Shown one piece after another: positions 40,214-49,664 of a DNA stretch of 64,000 bases. How positions within the stretch are numbered: position 1 is the stretch's first letter; each line of letters opens with the position of its first letter. The stretch comes from Streptomyces griseosporeus (GTDB taxonomy: Bacteria > Actinomycetota > Actinomycetes > Streptomycetales > Streptomycetaceae): positions 186,001 to 250,000 of the forward strand of contig NZ_BNBR01000003.1 of assembly GCF_014656055.1 (NCBI RefSeq). Direction: 5' to 3'. A program made the position numbers and the translations under genes. The notes under the pieces are model-generated. The model saw only the letters and a program-made list of their open reading frames with translations. It was not told the DNA's origin and made no database searches.

Positions 40214-41257
40214 TCAGCCGGCTACTCGTACGGCGAGGGCGTCGCCGATCTCCGAGGTACTGCGGGCGGGCTGCCCGGCGCGCTCGGTGAGGTCGGCGGC
40301 GACCGCCTCGTCGATGCGGTCGGCCTCGGCGTCGTAGCCGAGGTGGCGCAGCAGCAGGGCGACGGACAGGACCGTGGCGGTGGGGTCGGCCTTGCCCTGG
40401 CCGGCGATGTCCGGGGCCGAGCCGTGGACGGGCTCGAACATGGACGGGAACTCGCGGCTGGGGTTGATGTTGCCCGAGGCCGCGACGCCGATGCCGCCGG
40501 AGACGGCCGCGGCGAGGTCGGTGATGATGTCGCCGAAGAGGTTGTCGGTGACGATGACGTCGAACCGCTCGGGCTGGGTCACCAGGTAGATGGTGGCGGC
40601 GTCGACGTGGATGTACTCGGTGGTGACGTCGGGGTACTCCTGGGCCACCTGGTTGAAGATGTTCGTCCACAGGTGGCCGGCGAAGGCCAGCACGTTGTTC
40701 TTGTGGACGAGGGTGAGCTTCTTGCGCGGGCGGGCCTGGGCGCGGGCGAAGGCGTCACGGACGACGCGCTCGACGCCGTAGGCCGTGTTGACGGAGACCT
40801 CGGTGGCGACCTCGTGCGGGGTGCCCTTGCGGATGGTGCCGCCGTTGCCGGTGTAGGGGCCCTCGGTGCCCTCGCGGACGACGACGAAGTCGATCTCCGG
40901 CTGTCCGGCGAGCGGGGTGGCGACACCCGGCAGCAGCTTGGACGGCCGCAGGTTGACGTGGTGGTCGAAGGCGAAGCGCAGCTTGAGCAGGAAGCCCCGC
41001 TCCAGCACGCCGGAGGGGACGGACGGGTCGCCGATCGCGCCGAGCAGGATCGCGTCGTGCTGCTTGAGTGCGTCGAGGTCGGCGTCGGTGAGGGTCTCAC
41101 CGGTGGCGTGGTAGCGCCGGGCGCCGAAGTCGTACTCCTTGGTCTCCAGCTTCACATCCTGCGGAAGGACGGCGGAGAGGACCTTCAGGCCTTCGGCCAC
41201 GACCTCCTGGCCGATGCCGTCACCGGGGATCACTGCGAGATTGATGCTGCGAGACAT
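40214..41257 (-). CDS. leuB: 3-isopropylmalate dehydrogenase
   Basis: NAD-dependent oxidative decarboxylase of leucine synthesis (347 residues). N-terminal VIPGDGIGQEVVAEGLKVL, substrate-binding HHVNLRPSKLLPGV and REGTEGPYTGNGGTI, catalytic Lys in TLVHKNNVLAFAGHLW, metal ligands in DVIVTDNLFGDIITDLAAAV, and nucleotide site FEPVHGSAPDIAGQGKADPT. This is the typical actinobacterial LeuB, a little shorter than enterobacterial forms. ATG 41257. It stands alone between the 43-residue gene upstream (86-bp gap) and ilvE, and it is far from leuCD (39 kb), as is usual in streptomycetes. Confidence 0.96.
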   Translation of the reverse strand: MSRSINLAVIPGDGIGQEVVAEGLKVLSAVLPQDVKLETKEYDFGARRYHATGETLTDADLDALKQHDAILLGAIGDPSVPSGVLERGFLLKLRFAFDHHVNLRPSKLLPGVATPLAGQPEIDFVVVREGTEGPYTGNGGTIRKGTPHEVATEVSVNTAYGVERVVRDAFARAQARPRKKLTLVHKNNVLAFAGHLWTNIFNQVAQEYPDVTTEYIHVDAATIYLVTQPERFDVIVTDNLFGDIITDLAAAVSGGIGVAASGNINPSREFPSMFEPVHGSAPDIAGQGKADPTATVLSVALLLRHLGYDAEADRIDEAVAADLTERAGQPARSTSEIGDALAVRVAG

Positions 41258-41342
41258 GTCGGCACCCTACTCCTCGTCCCAGGTGATGACACAGGGCGTC
41301 CGCGATGCGGACAGCACGGACACCCTTTCGGGCGACCCGGGC

Positions 41343-41474
41343 TCAGTGGCCGGTGGCGCCGCCGTTGTCCCGGCGGTCGAGGGCGCGCTGGAGGGCGGCG
41401 GCGGCGTTCTTGCGGTCGGCCTCGCTGGTACGGGAGGCGTGGCGGACGCGGCGGCGGACGGTCGTCTCGGCCAT
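41343..41474 (-). CDS. Small basic protein of 43 residues (unknown)
   Basis: Short ORF beginning MAETTVRRRVRHASRTSEAD and continuing RKNAAAALQRALDRRDNGGATGH. The ATG at 41474 is preceded by AAGGAG nine bases upstream, the best Shine-Dalgarno sequence in the neighbourhood, and third codon positions are almost all G or C. It is rich in Arg and predicted to be a single helix (residues 17-36), with no membrane segment. It lies between leuB (86 bp downstream on the same strand) and a LysR gene. The sequence quality argues for a real gene; function is unknown. Confidence 0.6.
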   Translation of the reverse strand: MAETTVRRRVRHASRTSEADRKNAAAALQRALDRRDNGGATGH

Positions 41475-41668
41475 GGTGATCGACTCCTTCGGAACGCACC
41501 TGGAGCGCGGAAGAGAAAGGGGGTCACGAGAAGCCGGAAGGGGCGGGGAGCGTCGGTGCCGCAGGGGTTGCCTGCTTCGGGGCCCGGCTCACGACCGCCG
41601 TTCGCTGGGTCGAGCGAATGGTTCGGCTTCTACAAAGCTAGAGGAGGCCGGAGCATCTGTCTCCACAA

Positions 41669-42586
41669 TTACTCGGACTTCCTACTATCTGAGACGGTGG
41701 ATTGGGTCACACGGCTCTGACCTGCGCGAAGCTCACGGATCAGGGCGCGTACGGCGGCCGTGCGGGCCAGCTCCGGAGTGGTGACCCAGCCGACCTGCCG
41801 GGTGGGGCGGGCGGGTCCGAGGCCGGTGACGGCGACGGTCGGCGGGGGCGCGGCGAGGGACAGCGCGGGCATCACGGCCATGCCGAGGCCGCTGCCGACC
41901 ATGGACAGCACGGCCCCGTCGTCCTCGGCGCGCACGGTGGCGGGCGGCAGCCAGTCCTGGGCGGCCCACCAGGCGCGTGTGTAGGAGGAGCAGTTCTCCG
42001 TCCAGTCGACCAGCGGCAGCGACCGCGGGTCGGGGTGCCCGGCGGGGTGGACCAGGGAGTACGGCTCCTGGAGCAGGACGCCCGTGACCAGTCCGGGCGG
42101 GACGGGGGCGCTGGTGCCGAGGGTGGCGATGCCGAGGTCGGCCCGGCCCTCGGCGACCTCGCCGGCGGTGCCGGGGCCGATCTCACGGACGACGGTGACG
42201 GTCGGTTCGATGCCGGGGTGGCGGGCGGCGAGCCGTTCCAGGGCGGGCGGCAGCAGGTGCAGGGCGGCGCTGCGGAAGGCGGCGATGCGCAGGGGCCCCG
42301 CGGGCTCGGCGGCGGCGCCGCCCCGCACGTCGGCGACGAGCGCGTCCAGCATCCGCAGCACGCGGCGGGCGTGGGCGGCGGCGCGCTGCCCGGCCGGCGT
42401 GGGGCGGGCGCCATGGCGGCCGCGGTCGAAGAGGACCGCGCCGAGCTTGCCCTCGATGCCGCGCACGGCGTGCGAGACGGCGGACTGGGTGGTGCCGAGC
42501 CGTGCGGCCGCCGCCGAGAAACCGCCCTCCTCCGCGACCGCGACAAGGGTGCGCAACTCCTGCGGCGCAAGATCGACCGAGCCCAT
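41669..42586 (-). CDS. LysR-family transcriptional regulator
   Basis: LysR regulator of 305 residues. N-terminal HTH (1-60): LRTLVAVAEEGGFSAAAARL, GTTQSAVSHAVRGIEGKLGA, VLFDRGR. The effector domain begins near residue 90 (GPLRIAAFRSAALHLLPPAL) with VREIGPGTAGEVAEGRADLG and DLGIATLGTS. ATG 42586 is chosen because GGGAGG lies five bases upstream; the frame is open far upstream. It is divergently transcribed from an NADP-dependent oxidoreductase across a 102-bp gap containing a perfect 11-bp inverted repeat. The ligand is unknown; the target is most likely the oxidoreductase. Confidence 0.9.
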   Translation of the reverse strand: MGSVDLAPQELRTLVAVAEEGGFSAAAARLGTTQSAVSHAVRGIEGKLGAVLFDRGRHGARPTPAGQRAAAHARRVLRMLDALVADVRGGAAAEPAGPLRIAAFRSAALHLLPPALERLAARHPGIEPTVTVVREIGPGTAGEVAEGRADLGIATLGTSAPVPPGLVTGVLLQEPYSLVHPAGHPDPRSLPLVDWTENCSSYTRAWWAAQDWLPPATVRAEDDGAVLSMVGSGLGMAVMPALSLAAPPPTVAVTGLGPARPTRQVGWVTTPELARTAAVRALIRELRAGQSRVTQSTVSDSRKSE

Positions 42587-42615
42587 CCGGGCCTCCCACC
42601 TGCTGCTATGAGGGC

Positions 42616-42644
42616 CGCTCATGGAAGGGCCCGTTCCATGAGCG
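42616..42644. promoter_or_regulatory. Perfect LysR-type inverted repeat
   Basis: CGCTCATGGAA-N7-TTCCATGAGCG, 11-bp arms paired at every position, centred in the 102-bp divergent promoter of the LysR gene and the oxidoreductase, 45 bases before the latter's ATG. Confidence 0.7.
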
Positions 42645-42688
42645 CAACCCTCTGCCCGGTCCGCGCATTCCTCCCTACGGTCCCTGCC

Positions 42689-43684
42689 ATGACCGACACC
42701 GCGCTCACCGTGCAGCAGACCGCCCGCCCGACGGGTTTCCCGACCCCCGGCCACTTCCGCTTCGCGGAGTCCGCGGTCCCCGACCCGGCGCCGGGCACGG
42801 CGCTGGTGGAGAACGTCCTGTGGTCCGTCGACCCCTACCACCGCGAGATGATGGACGGCGACTTCGCGCTGCACGCGCCTCTGGAGGGCCGCACGATCGG
42901 CCGGGTCGTCGCCTCCCGCGACCGCTCGCTGCCGGAGGGCGCCCTCGTCTTCCACCGCCACGGCTGGCGTACCCACGCGGTCGTCCGCCCGGACGAGACC
43001 CGGCTGCTGCCGGACTTCGCCGGGGTGCCGCTGTCGGCGCACCTGAGCCTCCTGGGCGGTACGGGGCTCACGGCGTACGTCGGCCTGACCCGCGTCGCCC
43101 GGCTGCGCGAGGGTGAGGACCTGTTCGTCTCGGCGGCGGCGGGCGGGGTCGGCACGGCGACCGGCCGCTTCGCCCGCCTGCTGGGCGCGGGCCGGCTGGT
43201 CGGCAGCGCGGGCTCGGCCGAGAAGGTCCGCCACCTCACCGAGCGGGTCGGCTACGACGCGGCGTTCGACTACCACACCGGCCCGGTCGCCGAGCTGCTC
43301 GCGAAGGCCGCGCCGACGGGCGTCGACATCGCCGTGGACAACGTCGGCGGCGAGCAGCTGGCCGCGGCGGTCGGGGCGCTGCGGGAGCGCGGGCGGATCG
43401 TGCGCGTCGGCACGGTGGGCCAGTACAACACGCCGGGCGCCGCGCCGGCGGCGTTCGATCACGCCGCCGTGGTGGAGAGGAGCCTGCGCATCGAGGGCTT
43501 CCTGGTGCGCGACTACACGGCCGTACAGGAGGAGCTGTACGCGTTCGCCGTACCGCATCTGCAGAGCGGCGCGCTCGTGCCGGACGAGACGGTGGTGGAC
43601 GGCTTCGAGCACATCGTGGAGGCGTTCCTGTCGATGCTGCGGGGCGGGAACACCGGCAAGATGCTGGTGCGCGCGGCAACCTAA
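42689..43684 (+). CDS. NADP-dependent MDR-family oxidoreductase (CurA/leukotriene B4 dehydrogenase type)
   Basis: Zinc-free medium-chain dehydrogenase/reductase (331 residues). The GroES-like N-domain (MTDTALTVQQTARPTGFPTP, VENVLWSVDPYHREMMDGDF) is followed by the Rossmann domain: LSLLGGTGLTAYVGLTRVAR, AAAGGVGTATGRFARLLGAG (NADP-binding AAxGGVG), GYDAAFDYHTGPVAEL and GVDIAVDNVGGEQLAAAVGA. The family reduces enones or quinones (NADPH-curcumin reductase, 15-oxo-prostaglandin reductase). ATG at 42689; upstream open frame is not coding, as it spans the operator. Probable regulator: the divergent LysR protein. Confidence 0.88.
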   Translation: MTDTALTVQQTARPTGFPTPGHFRFAESAVPDPAPGTALVENVLWSVDPYHREMMDGDFALHAPLEGRTIGRVVASRDRSLPEGALVFHRHGWRTHAVVRPDETRLLPDFAGVPLSAHLSLLGGTGLTAYVGLTRVARLREGEDLFVSAAAGGVGTATGRFARLLGAGRLVGSAGSAEKVRHLTERVGYDAAFDYHTGPVAELLAKAAPTGVDIAVDNVGGEQLAAAVGALRERGRIVRVGTVGQYNTPGAAPAAFDHAAVVERSLRIEGFLVRDYTAVQEELYAFAVPHLQSGALVPDETVVDGFEHIVEAFLSMLRGGNTGKMLVRAAT

Positions 43685-43698
43685 CCCCCGTAAGTGAC

Positions 43699-43769
43699 TT
43701 GACCAGTTAGCACGCCTCGTGATGGACTGCGGCCACGTGCAACCGCTCAACACCTCTTAACTGGTTAGA
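43699..43769 (+). promoter_or_regulatory. Two AACTGGT operator-like sites before the alpha/beta hydrolase
   Basis: TTGACCAGTTAG at 43699-43710 and TTAACTGGTTAG at 43758-43769. Both fit the palindrome TRACNNGTYA; the first is the same core read on the other strand. The second site ends about 11 bases before the start codon. No regulator gene sits next to them, so a trans-acting HxlR- or MarR-type protein encoded elsewhere is suspected. Confidence 0.45.
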
Positions 43770-43780
43770 AAGGTGGCGTC

Positions 43781-44665
43781 ATGTCCGCCCACCAGGTCCA
43801 CCACCGCACCACCACCGTCCGCGGCCACGAGGTGTACTACCGCGAGGCCGGGCCCGCCGACGCGCCCGTCCTGCTGCTCCTGCACGGCTTCCCGACCAGC
43901 TCGCACATGTTCCGGGACCTGATCCCGCTGCTCGCGGACACCTACCGGGTGATCGCCCCCGACCACATCGGCTTCGGCCGCTCGGCGGCCCCCGCGGCGG
44001 CCGGCTTCCGCTACACCTTCGACGAACTCGCCGCCGTGACCGAGGAGTTCACCGAGCAGCTCGGCCTGAAGGAGTACGCCCTCTACATCCAGGACTACGG
44101 CGCCCCCATCGGCCTGCGCCTCGCGCTCGCCCACCCCGACCGGGTCACGGCGATCGTCACGCAGAACGGCAACGCCTACGAGGAGGGCCTGGGCGAGCGG
44201 GCCTGGGCGCCGGTGCGGGCGCTGATCGAGGAGCGCACACCGGCCACCGAGGCGGCCGTGCGGGAGATCTACACGCTGGAGGGCATCACCTGGCAGTACC
44301 TGCACGGCGTACCGGAGGATTTCCTGGACCTGGTCAGCCCGGACGCCTACGAGCACGACGCGGCCCGGCTGGCCCGCCCCGGCCAGGCGGAGATCCAGCT
44401 CGACCTGATCTCCGACTACGGCGCGAACTTCGCCCTCTACCCGGCCTTCCAGGAGTACTTCCGCACCAGCCGGGTCCCCCTGCTGGCGGTGTGGGGCGCC
44501 CACGACGAGATCTTCGTGCCGGCCGGCGCCCTCGCCTTCCTGCGGGACCTGCCGCGGGCGGAGGTGCACCTGCTCCCGACCGGCCATTTCGCGCTGGAGA
44601 CACACGCCGGGCAGATCGCCGGCCTGATGCGGGACTTCCTCGGCCGGCACCTGCCGACGGCCTGA
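43781..44665 (+). CDS. Alpha/beta hydrolase (haloalkane dehalogenase/epoxide hydrolase-like)
   Basis: Alpha/beta hydrolase fold protein of 294 residues. Oxyanion motif LLLLHGFPTSSHMFRDLIPL near residue 35, DHIGFGRSAAP, the nucleophile region YALYIQDYGAPIGLRLALAH (Asp about 108, resembling haloalkane dehalogenase DWGG motifs), acid residue region PLLAVWGAHDEIFVPAGALA, and C-terminal catalytic His in LLPTGHFALETH. An Asp nucleophile points to dehalogenase or epoxide hydrolase chemistry rather than esterase. The ATG is 43781, preceded by GAAAGGTGG about six bases upstream. Solitary gene with twin operator-like sites in its promoter. Confidence 0.85.
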   Translation: MSAHQVHHRTTTVRGHEVYYREAGPADAPVLLLLHGFPTSSHMFRDLIPLLADTYRVIAPDHIGFGRSAAPAAAGFRYTFDELAAVTEEFTEQLGLKEYALYIQDYGAPIGLRLALAHPDRVTAIVTQNGNAYEEGLGERAWAPVRALIEERTPATEAAVREIYTLEGITWQYLHGVPEDFLDLVSPDAYEHDAARLARPGQAEIQLDLISDYGANFALYPAFQEYFRTSRVPLLAVWGAHDEIFVPAGALAFLRDLPRAEVHLLPTGHFALETHAGQIAGLMRDFLGRHLPTA

Positions 44666-44749
44666 GCCCGGTTGCGGCACGGGCCCGGTCGGCCGATCCT
44701 GCCGGACGGGGGGACATCGCGACACGGCAGCGAGCGGGACGGTGACGTC

Positions 44750-44956
44750 ATGACCCACGCGGCGAAGGCAGTGCTCCACGGCGGACCGGAGGACCTGGAA
44801 CGACGGATCGTCCCGATCACCCCTCCGGGCACGGAACTGAAGATCCCCCACAAGGGCGGCTACGAACACTTCAAGGTGACCGGACGCCACGAGGACACCG
44901 AGGAGGGCCACCTCCCGGTGTTCGAGTGGTGGGAGCGCACGGAGGTGGCCGAGTAG
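44750..44956 (+). CDS. Small DUF5988-like protein
   Basis: Protein of 68 residues: MTHAAKAVLHGGPEDLERRI, then ITPPGTELKIPHKGGYEHFK and the acidic end PVFEWWERTEVAE. From memory it resembles DUF5988, a small actinobacterial family often found near biosynthetic gene clusters, but I cannot verify that here. ATG 44750 chosen; upstream in-frame codons run into the intergenic space, and there is no strong Shine-Dalgarno sequence. It lies 84 bases after the alpha/beta hydrolase on the same strand and may share its transcript. Function unknown. Confidence 0.6.
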   Translation: MTHAAKAVLHGGPEDLERRIVPITPPGTELKIPHKGGYEHFKVTGRHEDTEEGHLPVFEWWERTEVAE

Positions 44957-44983
44957 CGCGTTCCCCGGGCGCCGGCAGCACGG

Positions 44984-45013
44984 CGGGCCGGGCCCCGCGA
45001 GGGACCCGGCCCG
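44984..45013. terminator. Convergent terminator, small gene / pruA
   Basis: Stem CGGGCCGGGCCCC / GGGACCCGGCCCG with a four-base loop GCGA (one G-T pair on the minus strand). Lies between convergent genes; it is the first hairpin after pruA. Confidence 0.8.
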
Positions 45014-45031
45014 TCCGGCACGCCGTGGGCG

Positions 45032-46663
<1,632 letters not shown>

Positions 46664-46711
46664 GGGTTCCGTAACTCCTTGACTTGAGCGGTGTTGCGAG
46701 CGGGTGCGGGC

Positions 46712-47638
46712 TCAGCCCTTGCTGACCATCGAGCGCAGGAAGAAGCGCAGGTTCGCCGGCTTCTCCGCGAGACGGCGCATGAAGTAGCCGTACCAGTCGG
46801 TGCCGTAGGCGGTGTAGACGCGCATGCGGTGGCCCTCGGCGGCCAGCCGCAGGTGCTCCTCGCCGCGGATGCCGTACAGCATCTGGAACTCGTACTCGTC
46901 GAGCTTGCGGCCGGCCTGCCGGGCCAGCTCCTGGGCGATGGAGATCAGGCGCGGGTCGTGGGACCCGATCATCGGGTAGCCCTCGCCCTCCATCAGGATC
47001 CGCAGGATGCGCACGTACGCCTTGTCGATCTCGTGCTTCTGCTGGTAGGCGACCTCGGCGGGCTCCTTGTAGGCGCCCTTGACGAGGCGGACCCGGCTGC
47101 CGGACTCCGCGAGGCCGCGAGCGTCGGCCTCGGTGCGGAAGAGGTAGGCCTGGATGACGCAGCCGGTCTGCGGGAAGTCCTTCCGCAGCTCCTCGTGGAT
47201 GGCGAACATCGAGTCGAGGGTGGTGTGGTCCTCCGCGTCGAGGGTGACCGTCGTGCCGATGGCGGCGGCGGCCTCGACGACCGGGCGGACGTTGGCGAGG
47301 GCCAGCTCGTGGCCGCCGGGCAGCGCCTGGCCGAACATGGACAGCTTGACGGACATCTCGACCCTCTCGCCGAGGTCGAGGTCCTTCAGCCGGCCGATCA
47401 GCTCCAGGTAGGCGTCGCGGGCGGCGGCGGCCTGCTCGGGGGTGGTGATGTCCTCGCCGACGACGTCCATCGTCAGCTCCAGGCCCTTGGCCGTCAGGTC
47501 CTTGATGATCGGCACGATGTCGTCGACGGTCTCGCCGGGGATGAAGCGGTCGACGACCTGCTTGGTCACCGGGGCCGCCGAGATCAGGCGTCGCATCCGG
47601 TCGCTGCGCGACGCGGCGAGAATCACGGGACCCAGCAC
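46712..47638 (-). CDS. pruB: Proline dehydrogenase (monofunctional)
   Basis: FAD-dependent proline dehydrogenase (308 residues) giving P5C, the first step of proline breakdown. TIM-barrel motifs: LTMDVVGEDITTPEQAAAAR, VEMSVKLSMFGQALPGGHEL, TTVTLDAEDHTTLDSMFAI, SRVRLVKGAYKEPAEVAYQQ, GSHDPRLI, YEFQMLYGIR, and the proline-binding RRLAEKPANLRFFLRS at the C-terminus. GTG 47638 is selected, six bases after GGAGG; an in-frame ATG at 47695 would add 19 codons with no ribosome site. Divergent from a PucR-type gene that presumably activates it. Gene name follows the monofunctional family (pruB); putA is also used. Confidence 0.92.
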   Translation of the reverse strand: MLGPVILAASRSDRMRRLISAAPVTKQVVDRFIPGETVDDIVPIIKDLTAKGLELTMDVVGEDITTPEQAAAARDAYLELIGRLKDLDLGERVEMSVKLSMFGQALPGGHELALANVRPVVEAAAAIGTTVTLDAEDHTTLDSMFAIHEELRKDFPQTGCVIQAYLFRTEADARGLAESGSRVRLVKGAYKEPAEVAYQQKHEIDKAYVRILRILMEGEGYPMIGSHDPRLISIAQELARQAGRKLDEYEFQMLYGIRGEEHLRLAAEGHRMRVYTAYGTDWYGYFMRRLAEKPANLRFFLRSMVSKG

Positions 47639-47741
47639 GGGGCACCTCCACAAAGTGCAACAGGACGGCCGAAACCCAACGTCCGGGAACGGCACGGAGA
47701 ACCACCGTGAAACCTAAGGATCCCTCCGATCCTGGGCCATC

Positions 47742-47751
47742 GACAGCTGTC
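47742..47751. promoter_or_regulatory. Palindrome in the pruB / PucR-type divergent promoter
   Basis: Perfect 10-bp palindrome GACAGCTGTC. It sits between the pruB start (47638) and the regulator start (47801 or 47780), the sort of place where a proline-responsive activator would bind. The assignment is tentative since ten bases can occur by chance. Confidence 0.35.
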
Positions 47752-47800
47752 ACGCATCCGTGCCCGGGATCTCAGACAGATGTATGAGAAGCCTTCGGCC

Positions 47801-48982
47801 ATGCGGGACAATGCCGGGGTGGCGGCGGAACACAGGGGTGACTACCAGGAGCTGGTCGACGAGATCTCGGAGCTGCTGGGCGCCCCGGCGACCCTGGAGA
47901 ACCGGGACTTCGAGCTGATCGCCTTCGGGGCGTACGACGACGAGGGCGACCTCGACCCCACGGCCCTGGACCCGGTCCGCACCCGCTCGATCCTCACCCG
48001 GCGCTCCACGGCCGCGGTCCGCTCCTGGTTCGAGGGCTTCGGCATCGCCCGCGCGACCGGCCCGGTCCGCATCCCGCCCACCCCGGAGGCCGGGGTGTAC
48101 CGGGGCCGGATCTGTCTGCCGGTACGGCACCGGGGTGTCGTCCTCGGTTACGTCTGGCTGCTGGACGACGACCCGGGCCCCACCGACGCCCAGTTGGCCG
48201 CCGCCATGGAGGTGACGGCGCGGATCGGCGACCTGCTCGCGGACGAGGCGCAGTACGGCGCCGACCTGACCCGGGAGTTCCGGGCGGTGCTCACCGCCGA
48301 GCCCGGCTGGCGGCAGGAGGCGGCGGTGGCCGCGCTGCGCACCGCGCTGGGCCCGCGCGGCGAGGGCCCGCACACGGTGGTGTGCGTCGCGCCGTGGCCG
48401 TCGGCCGACCCCGACGACGCGCCGTCGGCCCGTACGGTGCCGCACGCGACCGCGCTGTGCACGGTGCCGTGGGGTGCCGGCGGGCAGTGTCTGGCGCTGC
48501 TGGTGCGGCTGCGCTCGACGGACGTGCGCGTCCCGGCGCTGACGGCGGCGACGCGGCTGCTGCGGGAGGGCGCCCGCGCGGCGGGCGTCGGCGAGGTCCG
48601 CACCGGCCTGGCCGAGCTGGGCGCCTCCTGGCGGGAGGCGTCGGCGGCGGCCCGGGCCGCGCTGGCCGAGCCCCGCCTCGGGCCGGTCGCCGAGTGGTCC
48701 CGGATCGGCCCGTACCGGCTGCTGACGGCGCTGTCGGCGCCCGCCGCGCACGACCCGGCCGTGGCCCCGCTGCTCGCCCCCGCCCACCGGGAGCTGGCCC
48801 GCACGGCGGAGTCGTACCTCGACCACGCGGGTCAGGCGGGCCGCACCGCCGCGGCCCTCGGCATCCACCGCCAGACCCTGTACTACCGGCTGTCCCGGGT
48901 GGAGCAGCTGACGGGCCTGGACCTGGACGACGGCGAGGACCGCCTGCTGCTGCACATGGCGCTGAAGGGGGCGCGGCTGTAG
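47801..48982 (+). CDS. PucR-type transcriptional regulator (proline-catabolism activator candidate)
   Basis: Regulator of 393 residues (400 if started at ATG 47780). The N-terminal half is a PucR/CdaR-like ligand domain (ELVDEISELLGAPATLENRD, AGVYRGRICLPVRHRGVVLG, YVWLLDDDPG); the C-terminus holds the HTH_30 domain AAALGIHRQTLYYRLSRVEQ, LTGLDL, at about 350-375. Such proteins activate proline or purine catabolism in streptomycetes; adjacency to pruBA points to proline. Neither candidate start has a convincing Shine-Dalgarno sequence. TATGAG at 47780-47785 could be a -10 box, which would make ATG 47801 a nearly leaderless start. Confidence 0.82.
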   Translation: MRDNAGVAAEHRGDYQELVDEISELLGAPATLENRDFELIAFGAYDDEGDLDPTALDPVRTRSILTRRSTAAVRSWFEGFGIARATGPVRIPPTPEAGVYRGRICLPVRHRGVVLGYVWLLDDDPGPTDAQLAAAMEVTARIGDLLADEAQYGADLTREFRAVLTAEPGWRQEAAVAALRTALGPRGEGPHTVVCVAPWPSADPDDAPSARTVPHATALCTVPWGAGGQCLALLVRLRSTDVRVPALTAATRLLREGARAAGVGEVRTGLAELGASWREASAAARAALAEPRLGPVAEWSRIGPYRLLTALSAPAAHDPAVAPLLAPAHRELARTAESYLDHAGQAGRTAAALGIHRQTLYYRLSRVEQLTGLDLDDGEDRLLLHMALKGARL

Positions 48983-48994
48983 GGGGCCGCGGGT

Positions 48995-49585
48995 TCAGCG
49001 TGCCGTCGCGCCCTCGATCACCCGGCGCAGCCCCTCGGTGAGCTGTGCGGCGTCGGTCGCCGAGTCGGGGTCGAACAGCCACTGGACCATCAGGCCGTTG
49101 AGCAGGGTCTGGTAGAAACGGCCCTCGGTCTCGACGTCCCCGGCGTCCAGTTCGTCCTCGGGTACGCCGTTGAACAGGGACAGGATGCCCTTGCGGCCCT
49201 CCACCTGGGCCTCGGCCAGCAGTTTGCGGACCTCCGGCAGCCGGTCGCCCTGGAAGAGCAGCTCGAAGCTGAGCAGCCAGACCGCCCGCGACTCGGGCAC
49301 GGCCCGGATGATGCCCGCCCAGACCTCCTGGAAGCGCTCCAGCGACCCGGCGGGCGACGTCACGCCGGCGCCCGCGTCCGCCCGCGGGTCGAAGCTCTCC
49401 CCCACGCCCTCGATCAGCGCCACGTACGCCTGCACGAGCAGCGCGTCCTTCGAGCCGTAGTGGTAGCCGATCGAGGCCAGGTTGGTCCCCGACTCCTTGA
49501 CGATGTCGCGCGCCGTCGTGCGCAGGAAGCCCTTCTGGAGCAGGCAGCGCTTGGCGCCTTCGAGCAGATCCTCACGGTGTCCCAT
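48995..49585 (-). CDS. TetR-family regulator of the adjacent MFS pump
   Basis: TetR repressor of 196 residues. HTH at residues 8-52: GAKRCLLQKGFLRTTARDIV, KESGTNLASIGYHYGSKDAL. The C-terminal domain includes IIRAVPESRAVWLLSFELLF and a Trp-rich end (GLMVQWLFDPDSATD). ATG 49585. It faces an MFS drug-efflux gene across 79 bp, the textbook arrangement of a self-regulating efflux pair, and a 21-bp interrupted dyad lies at 49637-49657. The inducer is unknown. Confidence 0.9.
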   Translation of the reverse strand: MGHREDLLEGAKRCLLQKGFLRTTARDIVKESGTNLASIGYHYGSKDALLVQAYVALIEGVGESFDPRADAGAGVTSPAGSLERFQEVWAGIIRAVPESRAVWLLSFELLFQGDRLPEVRKLLAEAQVEGRKGILSLFNGVPEDELDAGDVETEGRFYQTLLNGLMVQWLFDPDSATDAAQLTEGLRRVIEGATAR

Positions 49586-49636
49586 GCCGGGCAGCCTACC
49601 GCCGATCCATACAGCCGTCCCATACGCATGATTTAT

Positions 49637-49657
49637 ACGAGCGTTCTAGACAGTCGT
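49637..49657. promoter_or_regulatory. TetR operator-like dyad upstream of the MFS pump
   Basis: ACGA-N2-GT-N5-AC-N2-TCGT: twelve of 21 positions pair in a symmetric arrangement, eight bases before the MFS start codon used here (49665). TetR sites commonly show such imperfect symmetry. Confidence 0.45.
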
Positions 49658-49664
49658 TTAATAC

